A stretch of 64,000 nt of DNA from Certhia americana (lineage: Eukaryota; Chordata; Aves; Passeriformes; Certhiidae), in NCBI GenBank assembly GCA_018697195.1, contig CM031866.1, positions 4,413,418-4,477,417 on the forward strand, written 5' to 3'. The position numbers were made by a program, and so were the translations under genes. Shown piece by piece: positions 38,926-51,300 of this stretch (positions within the stretch are counted from its first letter, which is position 1; each line of letters starts with the position of its first letter). The notes beneath the pieces were generated by a model, which saw nothing but the letters and a program-made list of their open reading frames with translations, was not told the DNA's origin and ran no database searches.

Positions 38926-41900
38926 CCGCATCAGCATTTCACACACCACCCACTCAACACAGCCCACAACTGGGAAAAGCTCAGTTGCTTTTTATGTTTA
39001 AAACTTTCCATGGACTAACACAGAAAACACAACTTGCTCGGACAACACTGCATCTCCCACCAATATAGATAACCTCAAACTCCATCATATGTCAAAGGCA
39101 AAATTAAATAGAATTCTATCTTGTTTTGGTAAATTGGAATTCTTTCTCTTCTTAAAAGCATTTGATTCGCATAAGGTCAAAGAAAAGATGGAGTATAAGG
39201 GTGTGGGGGTCAGAGGGATGCACATGTAGAGGGGAAAATAGCAGGAGGTGGAATGTAAGTATTTCTTCCTCAAATCATGTCTAATTTCTGTGCAAACTGA
39301 CTTTCGTTAAAACATCTATGTTCACTCAAGGTATGCCTATCCTTTCTTGTGAGAAGCTGAAAAGAAAATTCACATTTGCACTGGGCAAAAGGCTTAAGAA
39401 AAAAAACAGAAAAAGACAATCTGTTTCATTTAGGTTATACAACATAATTGATCAGACTGGAGAGAATGCAGCTTGGTAAAACAATTAGACATTCAATTTA
39501 CTATATAAATTCAGCAATTTCCACACTAACACTTCTACACTATTAAAATGAGTCTAATGATTTCCAAACTACTTCCCTCATTCTCTTGAAAGAGAAACTC
39601 TTCCTTTCCTTCTTTCTCAGCATTTTGTCTGCAAGATCTTATTACAGATAATTATTTCACAGGAAAGTGGTAAGAGACTGTTGTGATAGGCACACAATCA
39701 AACTAATGGACGTAATCCACTTTTGTTTAAAAGTCGCCTGCTCTGAATGCAAAGGGCAAAACCCTCAGAACATTTATATTTTAGGTGATACAAATGATCT
39801 CCTGAGTTAAATTCTCACAACAATCCTACCTTAGGACAGAATATCTCTGTTTGTTGTCACCTGCTACTATGTTATATATTAAATTCAGACATAATCTTTC
39901 ACAAAAGTGGCTACATGCACAATCTATAGGAGCTGCAGTTCTGTAAGTTAAGAATGTGTTGTGCACACAACTGTATTACTTTTCTTGCTCTTAACCACAA
40001 TTAATTAAATGCTTTCCTTCCTCCTCCCAATCAGTATTGAGGTCTACACCTATATTAGCCTCTAGTCCTGTACAGCTTTAGTTTTCACTTAAGACTGTTC
40101 TGACTTAAAGCCCTCACCTATAGCTTCCTTTTTCCCCGTTTTTTATTAATTTTGCAGAGAAATAGTACTTGAGAACAGTACACAGTAAATTTGGGATTAA
40201 AATATTTGTTTATCAGGGAATCACACATTAAAATTTCACTAAAGGGTGCTGAGGTTAACTTCTTACCAGCCATGGAGTTGTATTTTATTTAAAAAAAAAA
40301 AAAAAATCTGTACACAACAGAGCCACTTTACCCCCTGCAGACTTCTTGAAAGTCCTTCACAAAAGAGATCAGAATCATCAGAGTACAGAAAGATGTATCT
40401 ATGATTAATACTTGAAATTTCAAATGCCACAGATGTCAGGGAAACAATTAATAAGTTCTTATTATGACTTATTCAATGGAAAAATTTTGGTTTTTCTGAT
40501 TCATCCTACAGTCTGGTGAGATTTAAGTGAAGGTTTTGGTTGCAACCAAAATAGGGATTTTACTGCTCCATCCCAACAGCACAGCCTTTAAAACAGGGAT
40601 TGTTTCTTACTGCAAAGACAGTTTCCTGGAGGCATTCATCATAAAGATATTGGATGCACTCCAGTCTCAGAGCCTACGGTCTTAAGTTTAGCAATTTTTG
40701 TAAAATCTCTTTCTTGAGGTAAATATGTGAAGGAAAACCCTTCAATGTTCTGCAGCATCTCTTTTTCCAGTATCCCCTATCCATATCCCCTGCTCAGAAA
40801 CACTCTCTAACAACCTGGCATAAACAATTTAACTCTGCCTGGACAAATTCTGCACATGTTAACACCTTTGTTTATTCATATATATTAACGTCATCTCCTG
40901 TTTCTAGCATGCCTCTCCTCCCAAAGGACACAAAAGCACTCAATAAACGTTACTAGCAGTCCTGTGCAGACTAAATAGAGGGATTATTTCATCAGCACCA
41001 AAATGCAGCCAGCCCTCAGTGTCAGAGCCTGCAGCTGAACCACTCAAGGTTGCAGGATTTTAAGTGAGGAAGAGAAATTGGACCCAGCTGAAACTCTAAG
41101 GAGACTGCAGGTAGGCTGAAAGTAATAATTTAGCTTGTGATGTGCACTGACAGTGAGGGTTTGTTTTGTGATAGAAGGGTGACATGAAATGTTTCCTCAC
41201 TAATTCAGAAGCAGACAAACACCCCAGGTGTTTGTGTTCAGCACCAGAGGTCCAAGGCATTCCTTATTCTACATGTTCCATGCTCTCCACAGACACTTCA
41301 GGTCCTATTTCAAGAACAATATTTTACCTTGAAAACAAATTATGCCTGGGAGAAGAACCATATTCCAGAGTCTTAAGGCATCCATACTATCTGAAATCCT
41401 GGGTCTAAAGGAATTAACAGGAGTCTTTGTGCCACAAAGGTTTTGCAGCCAGGATTATCAGATTTGACTCTGCTGTGAGCACATCCGACTTCATTTGAAT
41501 ATTAAAAACATGCATACATTTAAAGGTTTAACCAACACAGTTGGAGGCTGAACAGGCTGGAAGGGACCATAATGAATTCTAACTCTATTCATAAATCGAC
41601 CACAAAATTATTAAGTCAGATCCAGAAAATTTTGTTTTCCTTAAAGCCATGCAAATTATCTGAGGGCAGTTGGCTGCACTGCTGTGTGTAATGACCGAAT
41701 ATAACCCACAAACATTTTATTAAAGAATATTTCTTACAATGATGTTGTGAAATCCAGAAATCTCAAAACTCAACTTGGAAATCATGGAGACAATAAACAT
41801 GGCACCTCATAATGCTGTTTTTCCAACAGAATCCTTTTCCAGATTAGACTGCATTTGAACCCTTCATAAAATATTATTTATAGGGTGTCAAAAAGTTTCT

Positions 41901-42074
41901 ACACTGTAAAAACAATACCTGTTATTATGCATTTGGTGTTTACTCATTCTTGCAACTGCTTTTCAAAAACTAGTGTATTTTTTCCTGTTTTGATGCTACA
42001 GCCAATTTGCTGTGCTTAAGACAACAAAAGCAAAAAATTTTTTCTCCATATAGACATTAAAAAATAAATTTAAA

Positions 42075-42215
42075 CATAGAATCACAGAATTGTTTGGGTT
42101 GGAAGGGACCTTAAAGATCATCTTGTTCCAACCCCCCTGCCACAGGCAGGGACACTTTCCACTAGACCAGGCTGCTCAGGGTCCCATCCAACCTGGCTTT
42201 GAACACTTCCAGGGA
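42075..42215 (-). mobile_element. CR1 LINE 3'-end fragment (best preserved)
   Basis: Antisense CR1 on the plus strand. CATAGAATCACAGAATTG is followed by TTTGGGTTGGAAGGGACCTT, AAAGATCATCTTGTTCCAAC, CCCCTGCCACAGGCAGGGAC, ACTAGACCAGGCTGCTCAGG and AACCTGGCTTTGAACACTTC. This is nearly the consensus avian CR1 end, with its 3' terminus at 42075. Only about 140 bp remains, a severe 5' truncation as usual for CR1. It is the least diverged of the four copies and so probably the youngest. Confidence 0.95.
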
Positions 42216-43417
42216 TTTACACCCTGGAATATTTACCTTTACTTTAAGGTAAATCTACCACACAGACTTCACCAGTGCTGAATAGAATAAGCATTGCACT
42301 GATAGTTTTTGCCACACTAAACACCACTTGCCAGAAACCAGTAGGGAAAAAAAAAAAGGAGAAGCCTAGGGAAAAGTTAAAATAAAGGGGAAAAACCTAA
42401 GGAAGAATTGCTCCAGCATCAGAGACTGACCTGTGGCAAGCTACAAACACTGGTTTATTTCTTAACTCTAAGCAGAATATCAGAAGTAATGGAAGTAACT
42501 GTGAGAATGGAAGGAACAGATTCATCTTCAGCCACTTCTCCATGTGATGAGCAACAGCACTCAGCCAGAAAGAATTTCCTGCTCTGCAAAACCACAAACA
42601 TTTGTAGAGCCAAAGGGCATTGTTCTTCTCAGTGAATAGTCTCAAACTATTTGAATGCCTAAAGTAAGAGAATGTTCTTATGAGTTACTGTTATTTAGTC
42701 AGCACATTGTGAAACCCTGGCCAGGTGAGAGCAGCAAACAAATGCAGGCAGGGTCCCCACCCTCAGGAAATTTAGAGTTGTGGCAATGGTCCTGCCAGCA
42801 GTTGAGCATGGACAGACCCAAGAGGGTGTCCAGGAAAGTGGAAGGTTCTTGGTGCTGCTGCAACTACCCAACAGATGTTGTTTGGGGAGATGGGTCCACA
42901 GGACAATGTTGAAAGCCAAAGCAAGGAAGAGAGAGGTACCACTGTACAAAACACTGTACAAATTCAGATAGAGTTCAGTGGAATTAAGGAATCTTAGAAG
43001 AACACAACATCAAAGTGCAAACAGGAAAAAATGGACATTTCTCTCAAAAGGAGCACAAAATCCCTGGGCTGGCACCAGCAGAGCATATAAAGACGTGGAG
43101 CAGTTCACCACAAAAATACAGAAAAATCCTGCCTCTTGATGCCACTGAGCTCCCACAGTATTTTGAGTTTGAGAGGCAGCTTGGATGTCTCTGCATTCAG
43201 ATTTTAGCTAATTAATTACCCATTAATAGGTTTTAATAAATATAGTGTAAACATAACCTGGTCATGACTGGAATAAGGAGAGAAAAACACATTATGATGC
43301 TGGTAATGGAAACAAATTGATCAGTTAAAAAAAATGTAGTCAAAATCACTTTATGTTTTGTACTTACCCCAGTCTCCCCCTCCAAAAAAAAAAAAGTCTA
43401 ACTCAAACCCAACTTAC

Positions 43418-43548
43418 GTTCCCAAAAGCTCCTCGTGCTTTTTGTTATCCTTTCTCCACACCTCAATGTCCAACATATCCTTCCTGTCAGAGAAGTAGTG
43501 AAAATCAAACTGTTCCCTCCACTGAGGATTTGCACTCTTACACAGTGT
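43418..43548 (-). CDS. MCTP2: MCTP2 exon F: C2B core with altered loop 3
   Basis: 131 bp, 43 codons (178-220) plus two bases of a split Thr. The acceptor is GTTTTCTAG and the donor GTAAGT. It contains the C2 motif [15 protein letters not shown], then a strand [18 protein letters not shown]. In calcium-binding C2 domains this last place carries the pattern D-x-D with further acidic ligands. Here the first position is Arg (W-R-K-D) and Lys/His fill the loop, so the loop-3 calcium site is not intact. The MCTP2 family pattern as I remember it is similar (W-G-K-D), so this is a family trait rather than a fault in this copy. Confidence 0.95.
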
Positions 43549-44846
43549 CTAGAAAACATGCAGTTATAATATTTACTTTTCTTAAACAGTACTTATTTTC
43601 ACAGTAAAAAAAAGAAAAAAGAAATCAATTCTACAGAACAAGGCTGGATGTTAGAACATCAAGTACTAATGTCATTCCAACCAAAGCTCCCCAGCCCATT
43701 ACATACAGTCTCATCTTCCTAAATATTCTCTTTCCTCCCTCTCAATAACAATAAATATACAGTTGTTATCCGAATGAATGGCTGGAAAAATTCCAAAATA
43801 CAAGCTCCACTTCCCGTGGACTGTGGTCATCATTCACCATCACACACTGGAAGAAATCAGGAATAACCCTTTTGAGGACAATCACCTGGAAACAGGATTG
43901 GATGAATTAAGGAACCAAAAGCAGTATTTTTTCACCCTTCTGTGTTAAGCAAACAGCTCAGCCTTGCAGATTCACAACACATCTATGGACCATTAAAGAG
44001 ACACATAAAAAGGGACTGTTACTGGAATAACATCTATTTATTCTAAAGTAACTAAACCGTTTGTTATTTTTCAAAATACTTTTCTAAGTAAAAAACATAT
44101 CATGGCCTTGGTTTGAGGTCTGACGTGAGGGACGGAGTGCAGGTTTCAGATGCGCCTACATCCAAATGTTATGTTCTGTGAACTTGCTCTGTACATTTTG
44201 TACAGGAGGAGGTTTGTTTTCTCCTCCTCTGCACTTCCAGTTCATGACATGCAGAGCTCTTGCTCTCTCAAAAGAGTATTATTTTAATTATAGCCTTTCT
44301 TCTTATTAGACTTCCCAGATGAAATGTGTATCTTTGGGAACCCCATTGATTTCTTAGATTCTTATATAACTGAACTGTATACAGATAAATACAGTCTAGA
44401 AGAATAAAATTTAATGTCAAAACCATGGAACAATTTATCTGTTTGGGAGGCAGGTTCTGAAATATGTAACATATTTTTTAGGAAAAGTATTTTAAAAGAA
44501 TAATAATTCCCCTGCACTGGAAACCATTTCAGGTCTGCTTTTCCAGCAGATCTAACACTACAAGCCCAACTTCTGTATTGGCAGAGAGCAAAACACATGT
44601 GTGATGCATGTAGCTTTATTTCATTTCATATTAATATCAAGCATCCATCAACATGATGAGTATGTTAAATGCACAAAACGCTGAAAACACACAATATTCC
44701 TAACTTGCTCTTTCTCTACTGGCATGAAAACAGAGCAAAATGTTCTGCTCTGGTTTCCTGGGTTTGAACTCACTTATCTAAAAGAGTATCAAGAATAGTT
44801 CCATCTGAAGAAACACCAACAACTTAAGGAAATCCTCAATACTTAC
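43549..44846 (-). other. MCTP2: MCTP2 intron E-F (1298 bp)
   Basis: GT-AG intron between exons E and F. Unique AT-rich sequence; no mobile element, simple repeat of note or conserved-looking block was recognised. Confidence 0.9.
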
Positions 44847-45011
44847 CTTGCTCTTGTATCTTTGATCTCCCAGTTTGAGGAGAATAAAAATCTCTGCCAA
44901 GCCCCCTCTGGGCATGTTCTTCCCCTCCAAGAGGGTGATGGTGACCAGCCCATTCCACAGCTGGTTCTTGCGCAGAGACTCCGAGAGCCGCATGTTCCGC
45001 GTGAAACTCGA
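44847..45011 (-). CDS. MCTP2: MCTP2 exon E: start of C2B, SDP loop lost
   Basis: 165 bp, 55 codons (123-177), phase 0 at both ends. The acceptor is TTGCTTTTCAG and the donor GTAAGT. The peptide begins [17 protein letters not shown], then the first C2B strand [16 protein letters not shown], then [20 protein letters not shown]. Where calcium-binding C2 domains have S-D-P-Y, this exon has A-E-I-F, so the loop-1 aspartate is absent. The exon is richer in GC and CpG than the others (several CG in the first 60 coding bases). Two other minus-strand frames stay open across it; they are shadows. The exon is frame-neutral. Confidence 0.96.
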
Positions 45012-46193
45012 CTGAAAAGCAAGGCAGCAACGTGAAATGTTTCAAGACCCAAACACATTTTTCATGCTTGTGTTAATTGTGCTATGAAAGCACACCAGGA
45101 GAGAGACACCATGCTTCCCTAAGGGTAAGCAGGCAATGGAAAGCAGTAGGATGCTATGAAATTTCTGCTGGACTGTACTACAGTCCCCGTGATGTAAAAT
45201 CAGCAGGGTTTGCTTAAACCACCAGAGAAGTTGCCTCCAGCTATCCTGGCTGAGCTTGGCAAGAGCAGACCTTGAGCACTGAGAGCAATCTGGTACCTTG
45301 GCTCAGGGAAAGGCTCGGGAGAGCAATGGGGAACGGAACAGGGGAGAAACTAAAGTGAACTCTTAAAGTGTCTCCAGCTACATCCATAAAATGCAGGTCT
45401 GTCCTTTCTGGGGAGGCAGCCCAGGATCATAAAGCCTCAGCCAGGTGAAAGGCTGAGCAGCATCTTCCACCTCCTCCATCATTCAGCCTTTGCTGTTCCT
45501 GCTTCCAGAAACTGAGGCCACGAATCAAAAATACTGATGCCTGCTGAAAAAACACTGACACCACCAGGCTCTTTATCTGGAGTTATGGTTACCCAGTAGC
45601 CACATTTGTTACCTTCGCAGCTTCATCTTGCGCAGCACGGCTGCGCTAACAGTTTGCTAACTGGCAATATTTTATTGGACAGAGGATGATTAAATAGGCC
45701 TTTATTTGGGGGGAGTGAGCTGGAAACATTAAAACTCAAGGCTATACTCTTCTTCCTGCAGTAAAAATCCTGCCGTATTTTATTCTCCTGGAGCAACTTT
45801 TAACTCTCCACACTTTGGAGCTTCAATCATGTCATGTACAGGTGGGAGCAAGACGGAGGAGAAGATTTCACAAGTCACTTTAAAACAGGACGTGTTAGCT
45901 TTAAAAGCAAGTAAGAAATGTTGTTGCTAAATAAAACGATTGCAAAAGCACCTGATGTCTGAAGATTACTTTTTATGGATCAATTACCCGGCAACAAAAT
46001 TCTTAAATCATAGGTGGCGAACTCACAAATTTTTACTTGCTTTTTACTGGTTAAAATACCAAATTCTGAATCCCACAAGCATATTAATATACTTCTATTT
46101 AAACATCCCATTTGGATTTCCTGGCGCAATGGGTAAAAATTCCTACCTTTAAAAAGAAAACGAGATTTTGATTCATAAATCCAGCTGCAATGT

Positions 46194-46195
<2 letters not shown>

Positions 46196-46224
<29 letters not shown>
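46196..46224. repeat. Poly-T homopolymer, 29 bp
   Basis: Uninterrupted T29 on the plus strand (poly-A in the MCTP2 transcript). It is the only run of 17 or more in this orientation in the window. Confidence 0.95.
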
Positions 46225-46227
<3 letters not shown>

Positions 46228-46897
46228 TTCGTCTTTTGGGCCAAAAAGCAAAAGCACAACTGTTCCCATGGACATACTTCAAAGTCCCAGCAGATATACT
46301 CCTCCCTAAACACTGCAACTATTTCAAAATCCTTTTTATAAAAAAGGGAGTAATGTCCACAAGGGATCAAAGGGCATTCTACAGTCTGGCAATCGCCTTA
46401 GAAAAATGGCAGTGCTTCCATGAAATATGCCCTAAAATAATTTTGCAGCTTGGTATGTCCTAATTTCGAATTGGATGTTTATCTTGGAAAGGCTTCTATC
46501 TAACTTGTCCATAAAACAGCTCCACTTAGCTCTATGAGCCCTGTGAAAATGGAATCCAAAGCTGGCTATTAAGGGGGCCTGGAGATTGCTTCCATATGGC
46601 GTAACAGCATGGGAGTGGAGGGCTAAGGCCTACAGCAGGCGCTGCTTGGCTTGAGCTCCCCATCTATCCATGGACACTCATTGCATTACACCATAACATC
46701 TGGATTATTGCTTGTAATGTCCCTGGGAAATATCCACTTCCCATCAAAGCCTTTATCTATCTCGCTTGTACTTTGAACATTTTAGTATTTAACACAGTCA
46801 TGTTTGATGTGATGTACTCGCTGCTTTAGGAGCAAGGATTTTCCCTCCCCCTCCTGCTCCTTCCTTGAAGGAGGAAGAGGTATTTGATGTTAGTTCA

Positions 46898-46956
46898 CAA
46901 AAAAAACCCCAAAAAAACCCCCCCAAAAACCCACCAAAAAATTTTAAAAAACCCAA
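46898..46956. repeat. A/C low-complexity tract (G/T in the transcript)
   Basis: Plus strand alternates A tracts with C runs of 4, 7, 3, 2 and 3 bases (46907-46910, 46918-46924, 46930-46932, 46934-46935, 46952-46954). The minus strand, which is the transcript sense, therefore has at least four G runs of three or more separated by T/A loops of up to about 19 bases. Confidence 0.9.
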
Positions 46957-48873
46957 ACAGATGAAGTTTATTATCCACGTTACAATTTCTTTTAAAAACA
47001 CAACATCCAGCTCTCTTCAAAGCTTCCAGGCTGAACACAAAAGACAGTTGTTATCACTCAGTTTTCAAATCAAACTTGGATTCTTTTCTTTTTCCATCCA
47101 GGTCAGTATTTTAGGGAGTCATTCAACATTGTGGACCTTCCTACCCCAGCTCTACAGCACACATAACTCCACCCTTGTAGCTGCTGACCTGACAGTTCAA
47201 AGGCCTTTTGGGAGGTACCCAAACCAGCCTGGATCCCACATAACCCCAGGAAAAATCGGCACCTGCACTGAGTATTACTGGAACACATTGCAGAGCACCA
47301 ACCTTGACCTCCCAAAACAGGTGGCCCCAAACAAAGAGCCTCGTGCACCTCTTCTGTGGCTGTGCAGCTGCAGAAGTGCTCTGTGCTGCTCTCAGAAGAG
47401 GGCTGTGTTGGTCTCCAGCTAACAGGATCTGCATGAGTTCCAGCATCACTTGAGAGCATCCCACTGCAGAGTGGAGCCAAGATGTTTGCAACTGGTTTAG
47501 GGCATGGTGCTGACCTGAAGCAGCTCCACACAGGCTCCATGACTCCCCCCAGCTTCCCCAGTCCAGCCCTGCCACTGGCACAGGGCTCTCTCCGAACTGA
47601 GCATGGAAAGGCTGCTTGCCTTACACCCCCACAAGACACAGCACATGAGGAATGCTTTGGATTTCCTGGACATGCCCAGGTCGCCCCCACAGAGTCTGCT
47701 CAGCAGGTCTGGCACATTTCCTGAGCCTCACAGCACCAAAGAGCCCCTCTGTACTTGCTCTGTGGCCACCTCTCCAGCCTCCCCAGGTATTTGGCAGGCT
47801 GCTTCTCTGACCACCCTGATGGAAATCCCAGTGAAACAGGCAGTGTCTCAGATTCCACTCACAGTTTCTAGAAGGAAGCACGTCTGGGGAAAATCAGATG
47901 TGTGGTAGACCCACAGACCCAGGCCTTCAATGAGTTGACTTTAGTGCTGCCTAGGGAAGTCTGCACTATGGAAAATGCCTCCCAGGTGACAAGAAAATGA
48001 TATTGCCTTATTTATTTTAGACCTCTTACCTTCTCTCTGATACACCACACCTACACATTTCAAACTGATTTACACAGAGCTAATTGATTAAACCTCACAG
48101 CCTCCCTCTGAGCTGGCAAAACTATTTCAGAACAGAGCACAGAGGAGCATGACCATTAGTCCAACAAAGTCACTCAGACAAAACAAGCACTGAAAAAAAC
48201 ACCCTAAACATTCTCTCTTGCCTCCAGCCACCACTACCCTAACCTGCCTTCACAATGAGACCAAAAAAGCCAAAGCCCTAGTCCATACTGGCCAGAAAAT
48301 GAGGACATAACTGCTTAATCAGTGACAATTTTGAAGTGTTTTATCTATTCAGCTCTTCCTTGTGCTGTTACCTCCCAGGCTACTGATGGCTCCACACTTG
48401 GGTAGTGCAGCTCCTCCCCAGCTGAACCTGAGCCCTTTCCAGCTGGGCTCCCACACTGGATGCCACGTCCTTCAGGCCTCTCCTGCTATATTTTCCTGTA
48501 AGCTCGCTGCTCACGCTCTGGCTACATCCCAGACCCAAGTAAAGGTGCCTTGCTGAGGTACAGAAAAGTTGGCTGAAGCTGAGATCAGGCTACAGGGCTG
48601 GAAATTAAGAAACACATGATTTATGATGGAAGCTGGCACATGTCCCAAGCACAAGGCATTGGACAAAGTTGCTTATTCCTTCCCCTCACTATTTCTGAAA
48701 TCACGGTAGCCTTGAGACCAGAATTTGAGGGTATCTCCCGACAGAGCTCTGGTTTTGGCTGGGCTCTCTGTGCAAATAAGCAGTAACACCATAAAGGTCA
48801 CCTTTATGAGCAGTTCACTGCTGTAAAATTGATAAAAACTGAAACTAAAGATATCCCTCAAACAAGCTAGACA

Positions 48874-48938
48874 GAAAAAAAAACAAAAGCAAAAAAAAAA
48901 CCCCCAAAAAAACACAAAACCACAACCAAAAAAGCCCC
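48874..48938. repeat. A/C low-complexity tract
   Basis: A-rich sequence with one C5 run and scattered CA, CCA and CCCC steps on the plus strand. It is similar in style to the tract at 46.9 kb but with fewer C runs. Confidence 0.85.
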
Positions 48939-49911
48939 AGACAATAAGCAAAATAAGACAATATCGAGATATCCTTATTCCTTAAAACAAACTAGATATT
49001 TTTAAAGCTTAATAACCTGTGTCCACAGAAGATTTTGGGATTGTAACTCATCAGATAAGTAATGAACAATCTCTGAAGCAAAAGTATGGCTTGGTCATAG
49101 AGCAACACCCTGTCACAAAAGGACCAGAAGATGGTTCTTCTCCCAGCTGCTTAGAAAGCACATTTGCCAAAAAAACATGCCACAGGTCTGAATAGAAAAA
49201 TTAAAAATCAGTGTTCACATCACTACTCTCAAAATCTTGTTCCTGGTTTCAAAACGATTATAAAAGTTTCTCACATCAACTTTCACTTTTTTATCGCTTT
49301 CTGGTCCTGGTTTAAAAAGGAAGAATGAGCAGGTGGGCTATATTCTGCCTTCACAGAGCCAAATACAGGAGCTGAACAAGAATGACAGAGCTTTGGAGGG
49401 GAAAGAACCGGCTCATTGACCCAGCTTCACAAAATCCTTTAGGAGCTCCAGTCTCCCTGATAACTCCATTTGTCTATAATCTCCCTCTATAGGCACCCAG
49501 CAAATCCCCTCTGGTGCATCAGGGCTGCTTTCAAAGCTGTCTCTTTTCCTGACACACACATACATGCCCCAAGTTCAAACTTGTTTTTGAAGCAATAAAG
49601 AGATGCAGAAAAATTGTACATTTAAATGACACGGCGAGGTGGCCAAGTGTGAAGTGAGCCCATCTCTCCCATCTTTCATTTAAAAGGATGAGACAGGACA
49701 ACAGAAAGCCTGCTACAATCCCTGTGAAGAGGTCAACGTCAAAACTGGGCCACGTAATTTGCCATTTGAGAAAACAACAACACACAAATAGGAGGACTCT
49801 TCGGACCTCTCCTCATTAGGCAGAGAAACCATTTCTGCAGAGGCACTTTCCCCCTTGGGAAAGAGGAGAGGGCAGCGGGAAAGGCAAGTGAACCAACAGG
49901 AGATTGGCACC

Positions 49912-49963
49912 ACGACGCGTGACCCTGTGGCGAGCGAGCGCCCGGAGAGCTCCACTGCCCACG
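49912..49963. other. Small CpG cluster
   Basis: Eight CpG dinucleotides within about 52 bp (CACGACGCGTGACC, then GGCGAGCGAGCGCCCGG and CACGGG). CpG is otherwise very sparse in this intron. Too short to call a CpG island; no open frame or splice signal explains it. Confidence 0.7.
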
Positions 49964-50033
49964 GGGGCTGGGGGAGAGAGCCAAACACAATGAGGCAGAC
50001 AAAAATGAAACCTAACAGCCCACAGGAAAACAG

Positions 50034-50057
50034 AAAAAAAAAAAAAAAAAAAAAAAA
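50034..50057. repeat. Poly-A homopolymer, 24 bp
   Basis: Uninterrupted A24 on the plus strand, followed by GAAAGGAGAG. No retroposed unit was recognised before it. Confidence 0.95.
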
Positions 50058-51242
50058 GAAAGGAGAGTGAGGGATTTTCTCCCGCGATGAGATGCTTGAG
50101 GAGCCCTTGGGTCCGGTCAGCCTTTCAGCCAATTTATTCAATCAGCTTAGGCTATCAAGGTGGCAATTCCGTCGCTTTTGTTTCAGGACTGAGCTGCTGC
50201 AGGTCAATCCACCCCAAGCAGACCTGCTTTTCTGCCTCCTGGATGTTCAACACTTAAAGGTTATTCAGCTGTACAAATGCTGGAAATAGCGTGCAGGGTA
50301 CTCAGGGTGAGACTCAAGCCACCCGGGACAAACAAGGGTACTGAGCATCAGCATGCTGGGCTCCAGCAGAGAGCTACCAACTCCCTCTGTGCCCCAGAAA
50401 GGAAAGCAGAGCAGAGGGGAGAGCTTGTCAATACACAGACATGAGTGAATATATTAATGCTGCCTAATAGCATCCTCTTTCCTTTGCAATGCCACCCTCC
50501 ATGAGGAAAAGAAGAAAGCCACACTCTTGAAAACAGCTCCCACCAAGGACAGTGCTGTTCTCAGCTCCCATGAAAAATGAGGGACCTGAATGTGCTGCCC
50601 ATGTCTTGGGAATCCACCCAAATATGCAATGATTCCCTTCCAGCAGCAGTGAAAAATATATAACTGCGTAATAATCAAGAGATACTTAAATCATGCACTT
50701 CAACAACTCTTGCTCCATAGTGATTTAAAAGTCCATACTGAGTTGCTGGAATCCTTCCTGGAAACTCCCTGTAATGACCATAAGGCTACTGGAGCTGGAC
50801 TGGAGATCTTGTGCTGACACAGTTTTTGTTGTTGTCCGAAACACAGCTTTTTCTTCAAAAGGCAAGAGAGCTCAGAGAACACACATGAAGAGAGTACAGT
50901 ATCCACAACAGCCCACATGAGCCCTGCTGCCAGTCTGACATGTAGCTGCAACAGGTATCAATGCCATCAACATTTGGGGTAAATCTGGGAAGTCAGCAAG
51001 AATCCGTGATTAATGTGAAAAGACTCATTTAGGACACTGATGTGCCAAATCTGCATTAAGACAACACAGAATGGTCAAATTAGAGGATAATCAGATTTCT
51101 TTCATGTAGGCAATACAGATTAAAAAACAGCTGTGAAAGTTATATTCATTTTGTCCATCCTTAAAATAAGTCATTTTCCCTGTATTTATAGAAGAGGAAA
51201 AGCTAAATATTACAATAGGGGTCAGCTGCAGTTTAACATACC

Positions 51243-51254
51243 AAAAAAAAAAAC

Positions 51255-51286
<32 letters not shown>

Positions 51287-51300
51287 ACAAAAAAAAAACA
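51243..51300. repeat. Interrupted poly-A tract, longest run 30 bp
   Basis: A11, CC, A30, CAC and then A-rich sequence broken by single C. The longest uninterrupted part is 51256-51285. Confidence 0.95.

Larger units (their letters stand above)
36943..43417 (-). other. MCTP2: MCTP2 intron F-G (6475 bp)
   Basis: GT-AG intron between exons F and G. It contains a CR1 fragment (42075-42215), a G/T-rich tract (38768-38838) followed immediately by a possible MIR-like SINE (38839-38925), a C9 run near 37501 and an A16 run at 40291-40306. The rest is unique sequence. Confidence 0.9.

Noticed and set aside
41540..41625. Possible extra CR1 fragment (AGGCTGGAAGGGACC)
   Set aside because: Only about 15 bp resemble CR1 and the flanks do not follow the element's order.
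42231..42254. Inverted repeat ATTTACCTT ... AAGGTAAAT with a 6-base loop
   Set aside because: Short AT-rich arms just past a CR1 fragment, of a kind expected by chance; not a terminator in a eukaryotic intron.
46865..47422. 185-codon open frame on the plus strand
   Set aside because: Its start runs through the A/C low-complexity tract (KKPQKNPPKNPPKN), and the rest overlaps the stop-poor block at 47.1-47.9 kb. Composition explains it.
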